The notes under the pieces were generated by a model, which was not told the origin of the DNA, ran no database searches, and was given only the letters and a program-made list of their open reading frames with translations. From Clavulina sp. PMI_390 (Eukaryota; Basidiomycota; Agaricomycetes; Cantharellales; Hydnaceae), in assembly GCA_015039315.1 (NCBI GenBank), contig WIDE01000054.1:96750-160749 (forward strand): 64,000 nucleotides of DNA, read 5' to 3'. The position numbers and the translations under genes are program-made. The first letter of the stretch is position 1, and every line of letters begins with the position of its first letter. Of this stretch, positions 36,380 through 48,357 are shown piece after piece.

Positions 36380-38412
36380 TTAGACCGCCTCGCGATGCTC
36401 AACAGCATCCTTGCTGATGGATGCGCCACGAGTCCTCGACGCTCCGGAGAGTGCACGCTCACGACGACGGTTCACGGCGAGGTTGAACTTCCATGCCTGG
36501 TGTTCCTTGTGCCTGTCTGCGTTAGCAATCACCTCACGAGCAGCCGAGGTGACAACACGGCTCGTGTCAGCAAGGAATAGCTCATACACCCTGTATGATA
36601 AAACAAAATCATTGGATCATCATGGGTCAGCAGGGTTGCGACAGCACGGTGGATTATAAGGGATCCGAGGGGGACTTACAAGGCGGCGAACAACGTCGCG
36701 AGAATGGAGGTAAAGTTAGCGATGAGAGGGTACTTGCCACCCCAGGCCTTCGTGCCCCAAATAGCGATCGTAGCCAAGCGAGCACCTGTCATAGACAGCA
36801 TCGAAGAGAAATGACGCAAACATAAGCACATCTCCAGAATCTAGTAGCCAAAAATTCCAAGTGACAAGAAACATACCCATATCACGAGCCGAATTAGTAG
36901 CGACAGTGGCCGGAACGTAGCCCCAGACAATGACAGCGTAGCCTATATCACAGCGACAGAAGTTGTGGGGGAGATGGTCAATAATGAATGACTTTTCTTT
37001 TAGTGAAACAAGAACATCACTCACCCATAGCAATGACGACAGGACCGGACGATGTGGCGACAAAAATATTCGACGGGTCCAGGACACCCCAGATAAGCAG
37101 GCCAAGGAAGAAGTCCTACAATTTTCGTCCCCACTTGTCAATTCATCGGTCCTTTCGTGGATACGAAGGCCATTATACACTCACAGCGAAGAACTCGTTC
37201 ATAAAGGTCCACTTGAGAGGAATGCCGGGGTTCGCATAGATGGCGAAGATGCCAGCGGGGCCAGTACCAGAGAAGATCTCCGCTTCAAGACCTTTTGCGA
37301 TGAGTGCTGCTTCGAGTTCCTGTATTGTAACACCAAGTCCCAGTTTCATCAGTACTCACAAGGTTATAGTAACAGGGAAATAGGTCCAAAAGATAGGCGT
37401 ACGAGGATGTAAGGACGATATTGTCCGTAGACAATCAGCGAGGCGACGAATGCCCCAGAGATCTGGCAGATGATGTACCTGGGTACCTTCCTCCAGGGGA
37501 AGCCTAAAGCATAAGGACGTCAACATACGTGCCCGAGTCATCAGGGAGGAACCTGCCGAAAAGATCAGACAAGCGAAAAGATAACATACCTCGGAAGACA
37601 GCGAATGCGATCGTAACGGCTGGGTTGAAATGCCCACCGCTCGACATGGCACAGACGGTAATGGCAAACATACTATTAAACGGAAGGAAATGAGCCGTGC
37701 GTCATGAAGGCCCATCAGGCACTGGAGCGAAATGAGAACTCACATGCCCATAGCATACGCAAATCCAACAGCTAGAGACAAATAGTCGGGCGCATTAGCT
37801 CCTCGAATTCATGATGCGGGGGAGAAAAGAATATCAAGAGAACGCACTGAAAAGATCTGGATGGTCATAGGGCACGTTAGCAACTCGTCCACACCACGGA
37901 CGAAATCGAGGAAAAAAGGACTCACTTCCGAGGAATGGCTGCTCAGTGATGATGCCAGTGACCATTGCACCTGTTGCGCCCACACCGGCATACACGTAGC
38001 TATTCGTGGTGGCAAGGTAAATACACTATCCTCGACATGGAGCGGTTGCACAAAAGGACCCACAAGAAGACTCCAAAGAACTCGGCAACGGATTCCTATA
38101 TGGGGGGTCACGGGTAGAAGGCGAAGATAGAATGATTGGCTTCCACTCGGCACTACGGCACGTAAAGTGAAAGGACTCACATGAACCCATTCAGGTCGCC
38201 TTGTCTCCCAGTCGGCCAACCATGCTGCACGGCGGATTATCAGCTGTGAGTATGAACGACGCACAAAAGTCACTGGTGCCGAGGCGACAGGGCTTACCAG
38301 GTCGAGGATGCACGTCCATGACGTGGAGCGCGTTCGTGATACGAGGGCTATCGACATCGAGGATCTCTTGGGAACTACGGCGTGGAGGACGATCATGGAC
38401 CACAGGCAACAT
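36380..38412 (-). CDS. Aquaporin / aquaglyceroporin (MIP family) with NSA in second pore motif
   Basis: Membrane channel for water or small solutes. Start 38412 (MLPVVHDRPPRRSSQEILD) gives a cytosolic N-terminus of about 50 residues. Then WLADWETRRPEWVH joins ESVAEFFGVFLW (helix 1), VYVYAGVGATGAM, AVGFAYAMG and MFAITVCAMSSGGHFNPAVT, the first NPA loop. FPWRKVPRYIICQISGAFVA forms the next helix. Later exons include PLKWTFMNEFFAV and FFLGLLIWGVLD, then GYVPATVATNSARDMGARLA, where the second NPA is Asn-Ser-Ala while the following Arg-Asp is kept. The last helix is FTSILATLFAALVYELFLAD, followed by a basic cytosolic tail ending EHREAV at 36380. At least nine exons. The ar/R residues were not assigned, so selectivity is open. 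Confidence 0.9.
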
Positions 38413-39897
38413 GTAGGCGGCCGTGTGAATGGCCGCATAATGAAATCATTAGGTGGATTTGCGGCCCGGGACGAGGAATGTGTACGCACGACTTGTCGAC
38501 AGACATTGCGGAGGGAAGAAGGGGCGACGGAGGAGGAGGAGGGGAGGTTTTGGAGGGGGAAAGAGGATGGTTCAACCCCGCAATGCTGGGCCACTGTATA
38601 TGAAGGGTCAGGACTGAATGCAGAGAGAAAGTCACTTGATGTGGGACGAAATCTGTATCGGCCAGTTATCTGGGATCTGGGTTCTGGATGAATTATTAGG
38701 ATCGGAAGGGTTGAATTGGCAGCGCAGGCACTCATCCTCCCATTGAAACCTGTCAATGATGGAGTAAAAAAAAGCAGGTTACGCGGAACCCGCCAAGCGA
38801 CATAACATCACCCCTGTCCTCCAGCGAGATCTCCATGCCTCTGGGAGATGGCAAGAGAGAGAAAAAAACCAATGAATGATGAAGAGGCGGGCTGTCGTTT
38901 AATGATTTGGCTCATACCCTGGCCGATTCGATGAACCCCACGGGGAAATTGAGGCGGCGGCCGTGACAGGTTCCTCCTCCCCACGTGAGGAATGCATAAC
39001 TGCCTCGGATGCTATATTCCACGGCAGCGCTCGCTTTACCCCACATGAGGTAACAGCATCCATGAGGGGTGCCCTGGGACCCGCCCCCTGAGAGCTCCCG
39101 TGTTCTCGCTTCCCCCTCCCTGAGCCTCCGGCCCAAAAGGGGGGAAAGCGTCCGCGTCAAGCGAGCGGGACGTGCACCATGTGTGCCCAGCCAAGGGAGA
39201 TTGGATGGTTCACACCAAAGGATTCTATTTTCCGTGGAGAATCAGGCTTGGTTTTTGAAATTGTGAACCGATCAGAAATCCGTGCGAGCCCGCACGTCAC
39301 TAGTAACTGTGTGGTTTCGAAGGACATATCCGGGTATTTAGATAAACGATGCCGAGTTTCTAGAGCGTATCGTATCGCACCAATGACATGGAAGGGGGCG
39401 GGGTGCGGGGGACATGGGGTCTCGGGTTGAACTATTTAGCCTGTTTACCCTGCGTGCCAATCACGGGGCGCGCGACGGCTGGAGTGGAGGTGCCGAGGAA
39501 CCATTGCCTGCGCAGTTTTTTCTGACGACATGATAGGCTTATATACTCAAGGCACAGTAACCAGGCAACCGGCGGGGGAATGATAAGTCTCATAGTCGAA
39601 GAGGGGAGGGAAAAGAAATATGCATGCTATTGCTCCACTATTAACTACTGCTTAATGGCAAAAGACAACCTAATCGTCACATAAAACACGTCGTGGTCGA
39701 TATATAGTAGAAAAAGCCCATAATCCAGGGCATAAAAGATCCAACCTCGTATTATCAATGGAATCATCATGACCACGACCGATATCCCGAAACTCGGCAC
39801 CACAACATTGCGGGCGAACAAACGACGTGACGGCCTCCACCAAGAAAAACACAGCACCTGACGCAAAAACGCCAAGCTCAAGCTATTGAATTCCAGC
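38413..39897. other. Intergenic, about 1.5 kb: aquaporin promoter and siderophore-transporter 3' flank
   Basis: One of the two largest gaps in the window. Minus-strand frames extending upstream of the aquaporin start (to 38756) are readthrough. GC-rich CCCC/GGGG patches occur at about 39090-39150 and 39390-39425. No domain or splice-consistent coding was found. It could hold a long 5' UTR or a noncoding transcript; nothing in the sequence proves this. Confidence 0.4.
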
Positions 39898-42798
39898 TCA
39901 GACCTTGGCATCTGCAACGTGAGGCACAACCTTGTCTTCGTGGATAAGCTCCTCATGTCGTTCCACACCCTCGACAGCCTCACCAGTCACCGCCTTAGCC
40001 TCCACCATGTTCTGGACTTTGGTGAGAGCAAAGTTCTGGACAAATAGCGACGCGATGAAAGGTACAAACGCGAGGACGAGGGCGGGAATGATCAGATCCT
40101 TTTGGACAGCGGAGAAACTGTTTCGGCGACGAGCGGATCCGAACAGGACAAGACAAACGTGTTAGATGCAGTTTTCAGTCCCGAAAAGGTAGAAAGAAAC
40201 GTACGCATCGTGCATAAGCAAACGATTAGGCGAGTTGAGGTCAGGGTAGTCAATCGCCACCAAACCGGGATAACCAACAAACGCTGCTACTTGGGTGGTG
40301 TTGAAGTCTGGGAAACGCTTCTGGATCTCAATCGGAAGGCGATTGCGGTTGATAGCACCAGAGGCCGCGGTCCCGATCACATTGCCCAGCTCGGCGGAGA
40401 GGAGGACGAGGGCAGTCGTGAGGGCCAAGTCTAGAGGTAATCAACGCACCCACGTCAGCACAACAGGAATTAGGAGCTGATACCGTGGCTGAAACAACTG
40501 ACCTTGGTGAGGGACGGAACCCTGAGCAGCGGTTTGCGATGCTACAGCGCCAACACCACCACCGAAACCTTGGAGAATCTGGGTCATTACGAGTTCGCCA
40601 ATCGGCGCACCCTGGACAGTCCGTGCATGCAGCATGAGACCGACACCGAGGATTCGAACAGCAAGGGCGATGCTCAAGCTGGTGCGGAACCCAGGCTTGA
40701 AATACACGGCGAGCAGGCCCCAAAGGACACCAGAGAACTGGGAACCGAAAGACACAAGCTATCAGTCTCCAAGCTAGCAAAGGAAAGCATTGTCAACGCA
40801 CGGTAAGCGAGAGAGACTGCGCATTGGTGAAGTAGATGATGTTTTGGTAGGACCAGTTGGTGGTGGCAGAGATGAAACCATACAACTGGTTGTACGTGAG
40901 GTAGAACCTGTGAGAAGGGATCGCGTGTTCAATGCTAAGGGGAACGGCGGGCCGAAGCCTGGGGGATTCACAAACTCACGAAATGAAGTCAAAGCTAAAT
41001 AAAATTAGAAGAGTCAATATGAAAGCCACCTCTCAGGACAGACTAACGAGGCTCACAAGTTGATTGTGCACATGATAAGCACATTCCTGTTGCGCAGCAG
41101 GCGGAGGGGAATAACGGGATGCGTGGAATATTTGGCCTCGTAGAAGACGAATATCGGGAGTGTCACGAAGCCACCAACAACCATCATGGCGGGAATAGCA
41201 GGGTCGTGCCAAGTAGTAGTAGCATACGAACCGCCCGCAATGACCAATGGCACTGTTCGCCCGCCAAAGTGATCCAGATTAGTATTACGGAAAAAGGGAA
41301 GGTTCAATATGGCAGAAGAAGGCTTACAGAAGATGAGGGCAAGGGTGACGGCGAGGAAGAACAAGCCAATAGCGTCAGTCTCTGCGACGAATTCATTAAG
41401 ACGCTTGCCAAAGGTCTTGCCAGCTTCTGGCTTGATGAGACCTTGATTCTTGGCACGGCGCTGGCCTACAAGCAGAATGATGATCTGGGTGAAAAAAGCA
41501 AAGGTAGGGAAAAGGTCAGTTTATCGGCCTCTCACATGGTATAGTGGGCAGAACTCACGATAGGGAGAAGGGCGGGGATGTAGCAGAGTGCGTAGATTCC
41601 ATAGCCCCATCGCCAACCAGGACCATCAACAATCTTGGTTGAAATCTTGCCATTGGCGTAGAAGTTGATAAAGTACCAGCCACCCGAACTAGGAAGGTAT
41701 TGAGCGGCGGTATGAGAAAGTCTGGGGCAATGCAAATCGCGACCAGCATCAATCGACTCACGAGAGGATAGCAACCAGAGATCTCCATTGAAGGGTGGTG
41801 ATATCTGCAATCACGATCTGTGAAATTCACAGGCATGGGTATATCGAACAAGGAGATGCGTTTAGGACGAAGAGAGCAAACGGACCTGGAGAGCAATTTG
41901 GAGACCAGAGAAGCCAAGCACCCAGATGGCATTACCAGCACCAAGACCTGCCATGGTAGGAGTGGACGCAGAGATGATGCTGGAGAGATAAACGCCAGAG
42001 GACGAACAATCCAGAATCTGTGAGTATTTGGTGGGGATAGGAGAACATGAATGAATACTTACTAGCCGAGAACATACATGAACAGGGCAATGGAGATAGC
42101 CTGAGATTCAGGGAATGAATGAATGAAGATGAAGATTCGCCCGACGATGCTTGCTATATATATGCACACACCTCAGCACGACCAGCCGCATCTGTGAACT
42201 TTGCGAATAACGGCTTGCCAATGGCAACTGTGGAGCAGTTGTCAGCGAGGGGGAAGAGTGCAGTAGGAGGGAAAAGGGACGAACGTAGGATGGCCTGGAC
42301 ACACTGGATTGCCGAGTAGAGATCATAGTGACCGAACTGGGCTGCCGCATAGGATCTGAAACGCATCAACCCGCGAATGATGAAACGGATCAAGGCACAC
42401 GTCGCATATTATTGAAACCAAATTATCAGATAACAGGAAAACAAAAAGAAACTCACCCCCATGCCCAGTTGGTGCCGTTATCCAGCTATGAGGAGATAGC
42501 TATGAGCATCGAATTATACCAAGAGGCGCAAAGAATTAGCGGAAGACGGGGCATACAATATACATGTAGCTAGAAAGAACAGTGTTCAGCGCCACGGCCA
42601 ACCACAGAATAGAACGAGTATCGGTTTGACTTACCTGGCAAGGGCGATTGCGATGTAGAGGGCAACCTTGAGCCCAGGAGTCCACACCTTCTGGAGCGCC
42701 TCGACCTTCTTCACGCCTTCCTGCGTGCTAACAACATCAGCTGACTCGTAGTCAAGGGAGGCAGGGGAGCCTTTCTCATCATGAGCAGAGTCAGACAT
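39898..42798 (-). CDS. MFS siderophore-iron transporter (SIT/ARN family)
   Basis: Plasma-membrane importer of ferric siderophores of the 14-helix MFS SIT family. Start 42798 (MSDSAHDEKGSPASLDYESA) opens a hydrophilic N-terminus ending VKKVEALQKVWTPGLKVALY. Exons then give SYAAAQFGHYDLYSAIQCVQ, ATVAIGKPLFAKFTDAAGRAE (loop 2-3 motif), FSGLQIALQIVIADIT, GGWYFINFYANGKISTKIVD, WRWGYGIYALCYIPALLPIV, EFVAETDAIGLFFLAVTLAL, FYLTYNQLYGFISATTNWSY, and near the C-terminus LLSAELGNVIGTAASGAINR and LPIEIQKRFPDF. The end is VPHVADAKV, stop 39898-39900. D-A-I-G-L, the ANGKI loop and the GTAASGAI segment are typical of SIT transporters. No siderophore synthesis gene lies nearby. Upstream is a GATA-site cluster. 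Confidence 0.92.
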
Positions 42799-43138
42799 GG
42801 CGACGACGGTCGAAGAGGTCGCTGTCGAGAGAGGAAAGGGAGCACGAAGGGGAAGGGACGACCGAGGGAAAAGAAAAAAAGAACGAATGCCCGGTTGGCG
42901 CCTATATAGGAACAGTGTTTCTATTGATTGCGTTATCTATGGGATTATCCATCACCGTCATCCGTCGGTTATCGGTCGAATCTATTCCATAGATCCTTTC
43001 TGTGGCGTTTTTTTTTATCAGATAAAAATTTTCCCATTGAGTGGCGTGGCCGTGCCTACTAGGCACAATGCCGTGAGTGCCCGGTGATCGAGCAACAGAG
43101 AAAGAGAGCGGTGAACGACGCCGACTGACCTCTCAATC
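42799..43138. other. Intergenic: siderophore-transporter promoter and phosducin-like 3' flank
   Basis: 340 bp without coding potential. It contains the TATA-like palindrome CCTATATAGG at 42901-42910 and the GATA cluster listed separately. Confidence 0.6.
42933..43025 (-). promoter_or_regulatory. GATA-factor site cluster upstream of the siderophore transporter
   Basis: Five GATAA cores occur within 93 bp: TTATC at 42933-42937, 42945-42949, 42969-42973 and 43015-43019, and GATAA at 43021-43025. The last two overlap a perfect ATCAGATAA at 43017-43025, which matches the ATCWGATAA site of fungal iron-repressor GATA factors (SreA/Urbs1 family). The cluster lies 135-227 bp upstream of the transporter ATG, behind a TATA-like element at 42901-42910. 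Repression under iron sufficiency is inferred from these families. Confidence 0.65.
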
Positions 43139-44136
43139 TTATCTCGAAGCAGACGGAATAATATGGTGTCTTGCAAGCAAGTCGCCGACCCCCGCTGCGC
43201 CGGCCTCCCAGTCAACCCGCACCCAGTTGAATACCAAGTCCCCGCCTCGATAGACCTGCATGGTTGGCAGCAAGTCGCCATCCACTTCGTTCCCGTCTTC
43301 ATCTTCATCTTCATCATCCCACGATGCATCCCCCCTTTCTCGCTTCCCCTCGCCCGCAACGGCGAACCCTAATGCGTCTGCACGCGCTCGGATAAATTTG
43401 GTACCTCCGTGCCGCCTCGCTAACGCAGCGAGCTCCGAGTCGAGATCCACACATCGATCTACGCTCTGCATCACCGAGCGAGCCAAATTAAGCATCTTAT
43501 TAGCATCTGCATACACAGACAGAGCAACCTCAATCCAGTCATGCCACGTACAGGATGATATAGATGCACCACCACCCACACGTTTCTATCTACTTGCTCG
43601 ACAGCTTGGACAAAGCCAGCCGCCCCTACTTCCCGCAAGTGACCAAACCCGCCAGCATTCTCTCCGCCTGGAAACCTCATACTAAGTCCCTTGCCACGCT
43701 GACCAGATCGACCAAACGCGTCCTCATCTTCCTCACTGTCCTCTTCACCTTCGGCTTCCTTCCTCTGTCGCCGCCTCCTCTCTTCTTCTTGGTCAAAGAA
43801 CGACGTCCCGGGAGCAGTCATCGCGTTTTTCTCCATCTTCTCTTGCCTCTCCCGCATCTCGGCAATCCGTCGAGCTCGTTCTCTCTCAAGGGCTTCATCT
43901 CGGTCACGAATGACACCCTTGACACCCGTCCGGCCGGGGCCCATCCCGATCGACTCGCCGGGCTCTCCACCTTTTTCATCGTGATCGGGTGAAACAGGAC
44001 GAGAGAGTGCCCCAAAGTGCTCGTCGTCTGTGTTTGGGGATGGTGTCCGTGAGATAGGAGAGTGAGGGCGACTAGAAGGAGCCGCGGTTTCAAATAGCAC
44101 CCCTGAGAGAGCCAACTCTTCCAGCGTATCGGGCAT
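43139..44136 (-). CDS. Phosducin-like protein (thioredoxin-fold G-beta-gamma / CCT co-chaperone)
   Basis: Cytosolic co-chaperone family that helps CCT fold G-beta or other substrates. ATG 44136 (MPDTLEELALSGVLFETAAP) is the best start because the frame upstream has no family resemblance. The head is acidic and charged with a long Arg/Glu helix (RARRIAEMRERQEKMEK). The thioredoxin-like domain begins FGHLREVGAAGFVQAVEQVD and continues VWVVVHLYHP, is spliced (intron 43466-43551) to SVDRCVDLDSELAALARRHG, then TKFIRARADALGF, LLPTMQVYRGGDLVFNWVRV and GVGDLLARHHIIPSASR, stop at 43139. No CxxC is present, as expected for phosducins. About 300 residues; PLP1/PLP2-type assignment is open. Confidence 0.88.
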
Positions 44137-44320
44137 GCCGTAGAATGACGAGACTTGTACCTCTACGCTTTGGACTTGGGCAGGGTGTTGAGAGAGGGAG
44201 TACCTGTGACAACGATGGCTGATATTCGTGTCACAATCACTTCCATGAGTCATCACTACACCACACTTTGGTCAAAACTATTCTATTGTGTTCGATTCCT
44301 TGACAATCAATCCATACAAC

Positions 44321-47300
44321 TCAGGCTCGTTCGCCCGCATGTAGGAAATCGTAACAGGCTTGGCCAGGTTCCACACCGAGCAATCCCTGAACACTCTTCA
44401 GGTCCATCTCGCACAACTCTTTGATACTCTCCACTTTGCTCATCACATACCGATAATTTTTAGTACCTATCCCGGGCAAGCTTCTCAAGACCTCTTCCGC
44501 AGTCATGTTGTCGCCACCCTCTGCATCCCCTACCCCATCTTCTTTCCCTTTTGCCAGGGCTTGGAACGGGTTTGGTTCAGGGTTGTTGGCCTTCAGATCC
44601 GCGAATATCGAAGCTGTTGTATATGGGGAGGACGACCAGATGATCCGCAGACGAGGAAAAGCTAGTGTCAGCACCACAAGTCGAGTCTGGACAGACTGGG
44701 GGTCAATTTTTGTAGAAGCGGGAGCATCTGCACCCTTCCCCCTTTTTGCATCGTTCGGCTTTGGCCCACCAGATTTCGGGTCGGCAAGGAGCTAGAACAG
44801 AGCAGTTGAGCAAAGGAGACTCAGGGTGTTCAAATGACGTGACAACCCACCTCCATGGAGAATGACTTGTTCTCCTCAAATTCAATCAATAACACCGGTT
44901 GCTTGTAGTGGGCTGACATCAGTTCACATTGCGAGTATCTATAGAGTCCAGGAGCAGGTCAATAAGAGTTGAGGAATAGACATTTCATTGATCTCACAGG
45001 CGTCCACTACTGAAACTCTGTACGAGATCTGGCAAACTCTTGCGTTCAACGCAGATATCAGGTGTCAGAATGTAGTCACCGACTGTGAGCGTTAAGGGAA
45101 CGACCAGTTGGTTGGCTTTATCCAGAAGGTTCGGAAGGCTCGAGCGGAATTCTCGCAGATCCACCAGAATCTATCGATTGGAAAAAAGGTCATGAGGAAG
45201 GAAAACGAAAAAGTGACTGGACACAAACTGTTGGTGGCTGATCACTGTATGCTTTTTGCCCACCAGCGTTGCGGGAGCTGATGGCTGCCATCAACTGGTC
45301 CGCAGTTGTTGTCATATATGCAGAAGGCTGGGCACCAATGACGACGTGCATAGACTAGAACGGAGATGTAAGCACTAGATTAGCAGTAAGCAAGAGTGAA
45401 AGCTATGTACTGACTCCACGCTCATTGATCAGTCTCTCAAATGCCTCCTTTTCTCGCCGGACACCCACAAGAAATCTCTGCTCTTCACTAGTATCATGAT
45501 GGCTCATGAAGTAGACCCGTAGTGCGAGCCCAGGCTGCATCGCACGGAAGACCTAGACGGCTAGAAGTAACAGCCAGCAGGCGACACGGCTCAAGCAAGA
45601 CAAGTTACACACCTCAACACGACGAAGGAAGTCCTGGTTCGGGTCGAACATAATGATCCATCGTGGTCTTATTTCGGACAGTAGGACATCATCAGAGTCA
45701 TCGCCATATGGCCGAACAATGACTAATTGCTCTGGTTGAACGAGGCCATAAGAGTCGTTTCCTTGAGCAGCAGAATCAAATGCGAGACTAGCGGCGATCT
45801 GTGCGTCCAGCTCGGTGGATAAATCAGCCGGCTCAGCTTTGACGGTCGAAGCATTGGATAAGAAGGGAAATCCAAGCTGGTCTTCCACATCATCAATCAA
45901 AACCAGATCGGACTGAGTCGCGATTCTAATACAAGACAGAGTAGTTAGGTCGTGCATATCGGAATGTATCAAGTGGATACTTACATGTCGCCCAACACGT
46001 CCATGTCCATGCCGTCTGCATCAGTGGAAGGTTGGGGTTGCCTCTGAGAGGAAGAAGCTGGGGCACCTCCACGTACTCGCCGACGATTTTGATTAGCAAA
46101 TGCACGTCCTGCATCTTTCTTCTTCAGAGCTTCGCTCATTTGGCCATCGCCTCGGTTGTCAGGGCGGGACGATGCTTTGACTTGAGATTGAGTCTGGGTG
46201 CCCGGCTTGCGGGAGTCATCAACATCAACGAGTCGTTTCTTCCAAAAGAGGTATAAACGCAGTCGGTTCTCAAGGAGCTCCCTACCCGGCGCATCGGCAT
46301 GCTGGCGAGGGGATGCCAAGAGATCTTTGATTAGTGTGCATGTTTGCTGATCGGCTGCCATAATGAGTGTCACATTACTGCCAGGGGCAACTAGCCAATA
46401 AAACTCATCAATATGATGCACCTCCATATGGGAACAAATAGACTGACAGAATGGAGCAGGGTGCGATGTCATGGTTTCCTCGATCTCATCCAGAACATCG
46501 ACCAATATCTTCCACTTGGGCAGTTCTTCAAGGACGGGTTGCATCCCGCTGGGCATCCAAGGTTTCCATCCATCAGCTTCCGGGACTCTAGCCGCTCGTG
46601 AAGGTGCAGTGTTACCCTCAAGCTCGTGCAAAACATCCCAAGAGTCTTCAAGCTCATCCTCTTTAGTCAAATCAACCTCGGTGGGAGCACGCTTCTCTTG
46701 GATGTACACCCGATTTCGAGCATACTTGAATAGCACGTTGGCCGCGTCGGTCATAAGCCAGAGACTGGCCGTGTGCGCCTTTTTCTGAGCTCCCGACGCC
46801 GTGACTGCACTTGCAGCCCGAATAGTCTCGAGGTAGGACAGGAAGGTAACAGGGTCATAGGAGAGCAGATATCTGAGATATATGATTAGAAGAGGTTTGA
46901 CTAAGATGGAAATAACAACTTGCGAAAGGAGTCGCCTAAGGGTTGCTAGATCCGAAACCAACTGCTTGGTCTTTGGCCCAACTTTATGCCACACTGGATC
47001 CAATTGTCGTCGAACTAGTGCGTCAAATGACCGGAAGTATGTATTCTCGATCTTGAGATCCTCTAGATCGAGCTAGGTGTGATCAAGTTAGCTGGTCGAA
47101 TCTCATGATGGAAAACTGGCCGTACTGTCGTATTGCTCTTCTTCAGCTCGGACAGCGTTGCCTGCATACACTGCAGAATTGCGTGGTGAATACTTTTCAT
47201 GGATTCATTGAGGGGCTGGTGGAATTCCACGATATCAGCCTTGCGTCTTTTAAGCTCTTCTTGGACTGCGTTGTGAAATCTAGTCTCCGTCTTTTAGCAG

Positions 47301-48063
47301 AATGGCTGGCCGATATCGGGTAGAATGACAGCACCTTGGATAAATGTGGACGTTTCGAAGATGGAGTTCTTTTATAATTGTGCGTAAGGGGAACATCCCT
47401 GCTGTAAAGTACTCCGGCTGGTCGGAGAAGGCTTTGAGGAAGCCAACCTACACTAGGGCGTCAGTGAAGGAACAGGATCGAGCTGGTGAGATCTCACAGA
47501 ATTGGTTTTTCGATATAGCCGGATGATGAAAGCTTCGGTACTCGATGGAGTAACTCTTATGACGCGTGAGTTTAGCGCAAAATGCCCTTCACATGCTGGG
47601 TCGTCGACTCACTTCTCTGAGTGCAGAACAAGCATTCCCGAAATCAGCGATGTTGGTAGGTCTCCCACCAGAAGATCGACAACAAGAATCCTTGACGTCA
47701 CGGAGATTAGGCCTCCTTTGCGATAGAGCTCTTGCCTAGAGGTGCTTCAGTGCGGTTTTGGTGAATGGAGGCTCATTTCGTATCGCACCGGTCCTTCTTG
47801 TCCATCTCATAGTCGATAATTCGAAGCCCAGGGTTTCGTACGCCCATCGTAGATAGCTGGGAGCCAATAGCTACATCTTCCTCGGAATTGTTAGCTCCCA
47901 CGAGGATGACAAGTTTGTCTTCTACCGCGTAGCGTTGCAAGAGTGAGCAAACGATTCGCCGTAGACCGAGACCTCGAGCAAGTAGGACTAGATCTGAAGT
48001 AGAGGGATCCTGGATCTCCTGTACTATCTGAGATTGGAATTGGAGTAGAGTTGATGATGACAT
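44321..48063 (-). CDS. XPF: XPF/Rad1-type structure-specific DNA repair endonuclease
   Basis: Catalytic subunit of the XPF-ERCC1 nuclease, which makes the 5' incision in nucleotide excision repair and acts in crosslink repair. Start 48063 (MSSSTLLQFQSQIVQEIQDP). The N-terminal helicase-like part includes LARGLGLRRIVCSLLQRYAV, ESFIIRLYRKTN, FTAGMFPLRTIIKELHLRNV and LYLFWKKRLVDVDDSR. The nuclease domain holds ILVDLREFRSSLPNLLDKAN, then LTVGDYILTPDICVERKSLP, the GDXnERKX3D active site, and PVLLIEFEENKSFSMEV. The C-terminus has a double helix-hairpin-helix (RSLPGIGTKNYRYVMSKVES, LLGVEPGQACYDFLHA) for ERCC1 pairing and stops at 44321. Many introns; all catalytic residues are intact. Confidence 0.93.
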
Positions 48064-48357
48064 GGAAATGTATGGGCAACATCCATCGACATGGCCAAGA
48101 GCGACTCAGATCGTGTTGGACACTATTTGTCGAGGCCACCAATTGAATGCAAAGATGCAATATTTCAATTCATTGCCACTGACAGCCCGATCACTTCTCA
48201 GACGCGGAGGCACGGAGACCCACTCCAAGGCCCGGTCGGCGCGACACGAACATGAGCCGGCCATGCCACCCCGGGAGAGCCTATTAGCCTGCACTTCAAG
48301 AAGCCTCCAACAACACACATTTCGAATCTACTGGTGAACAGATCCTCCTCTTCCTGC
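48064..48357. promoter_or_regulatory. Divergent upstream region of XPF and wax-synthase-like gene
   Basis: 294 bp separate the two divergent ATGs, so both promoters lie here. No specific element is convincing. Confidence 0.4.

Noticed and set aside
36154..36580. Open frames on both strands near the aquaporin 3' end
   Set aside because: Shadows of the basic C-terminal tail of the aquaporin and its 3' flank.
37809..38756. Open frame of 315 codons on the minus strand
   Set aside because: It reads through introns of the aquaporin gene; only short pieces (such as WLADWETRRPEWVH) are real exon sequence and the rest is Ser/Arg-rich noise.
44280..44310. Possible tRNA B-box (GTTCGATTCC)
   Set aside because: No matching A-box, acceptor stem or anticodon arm can be drawn around it.
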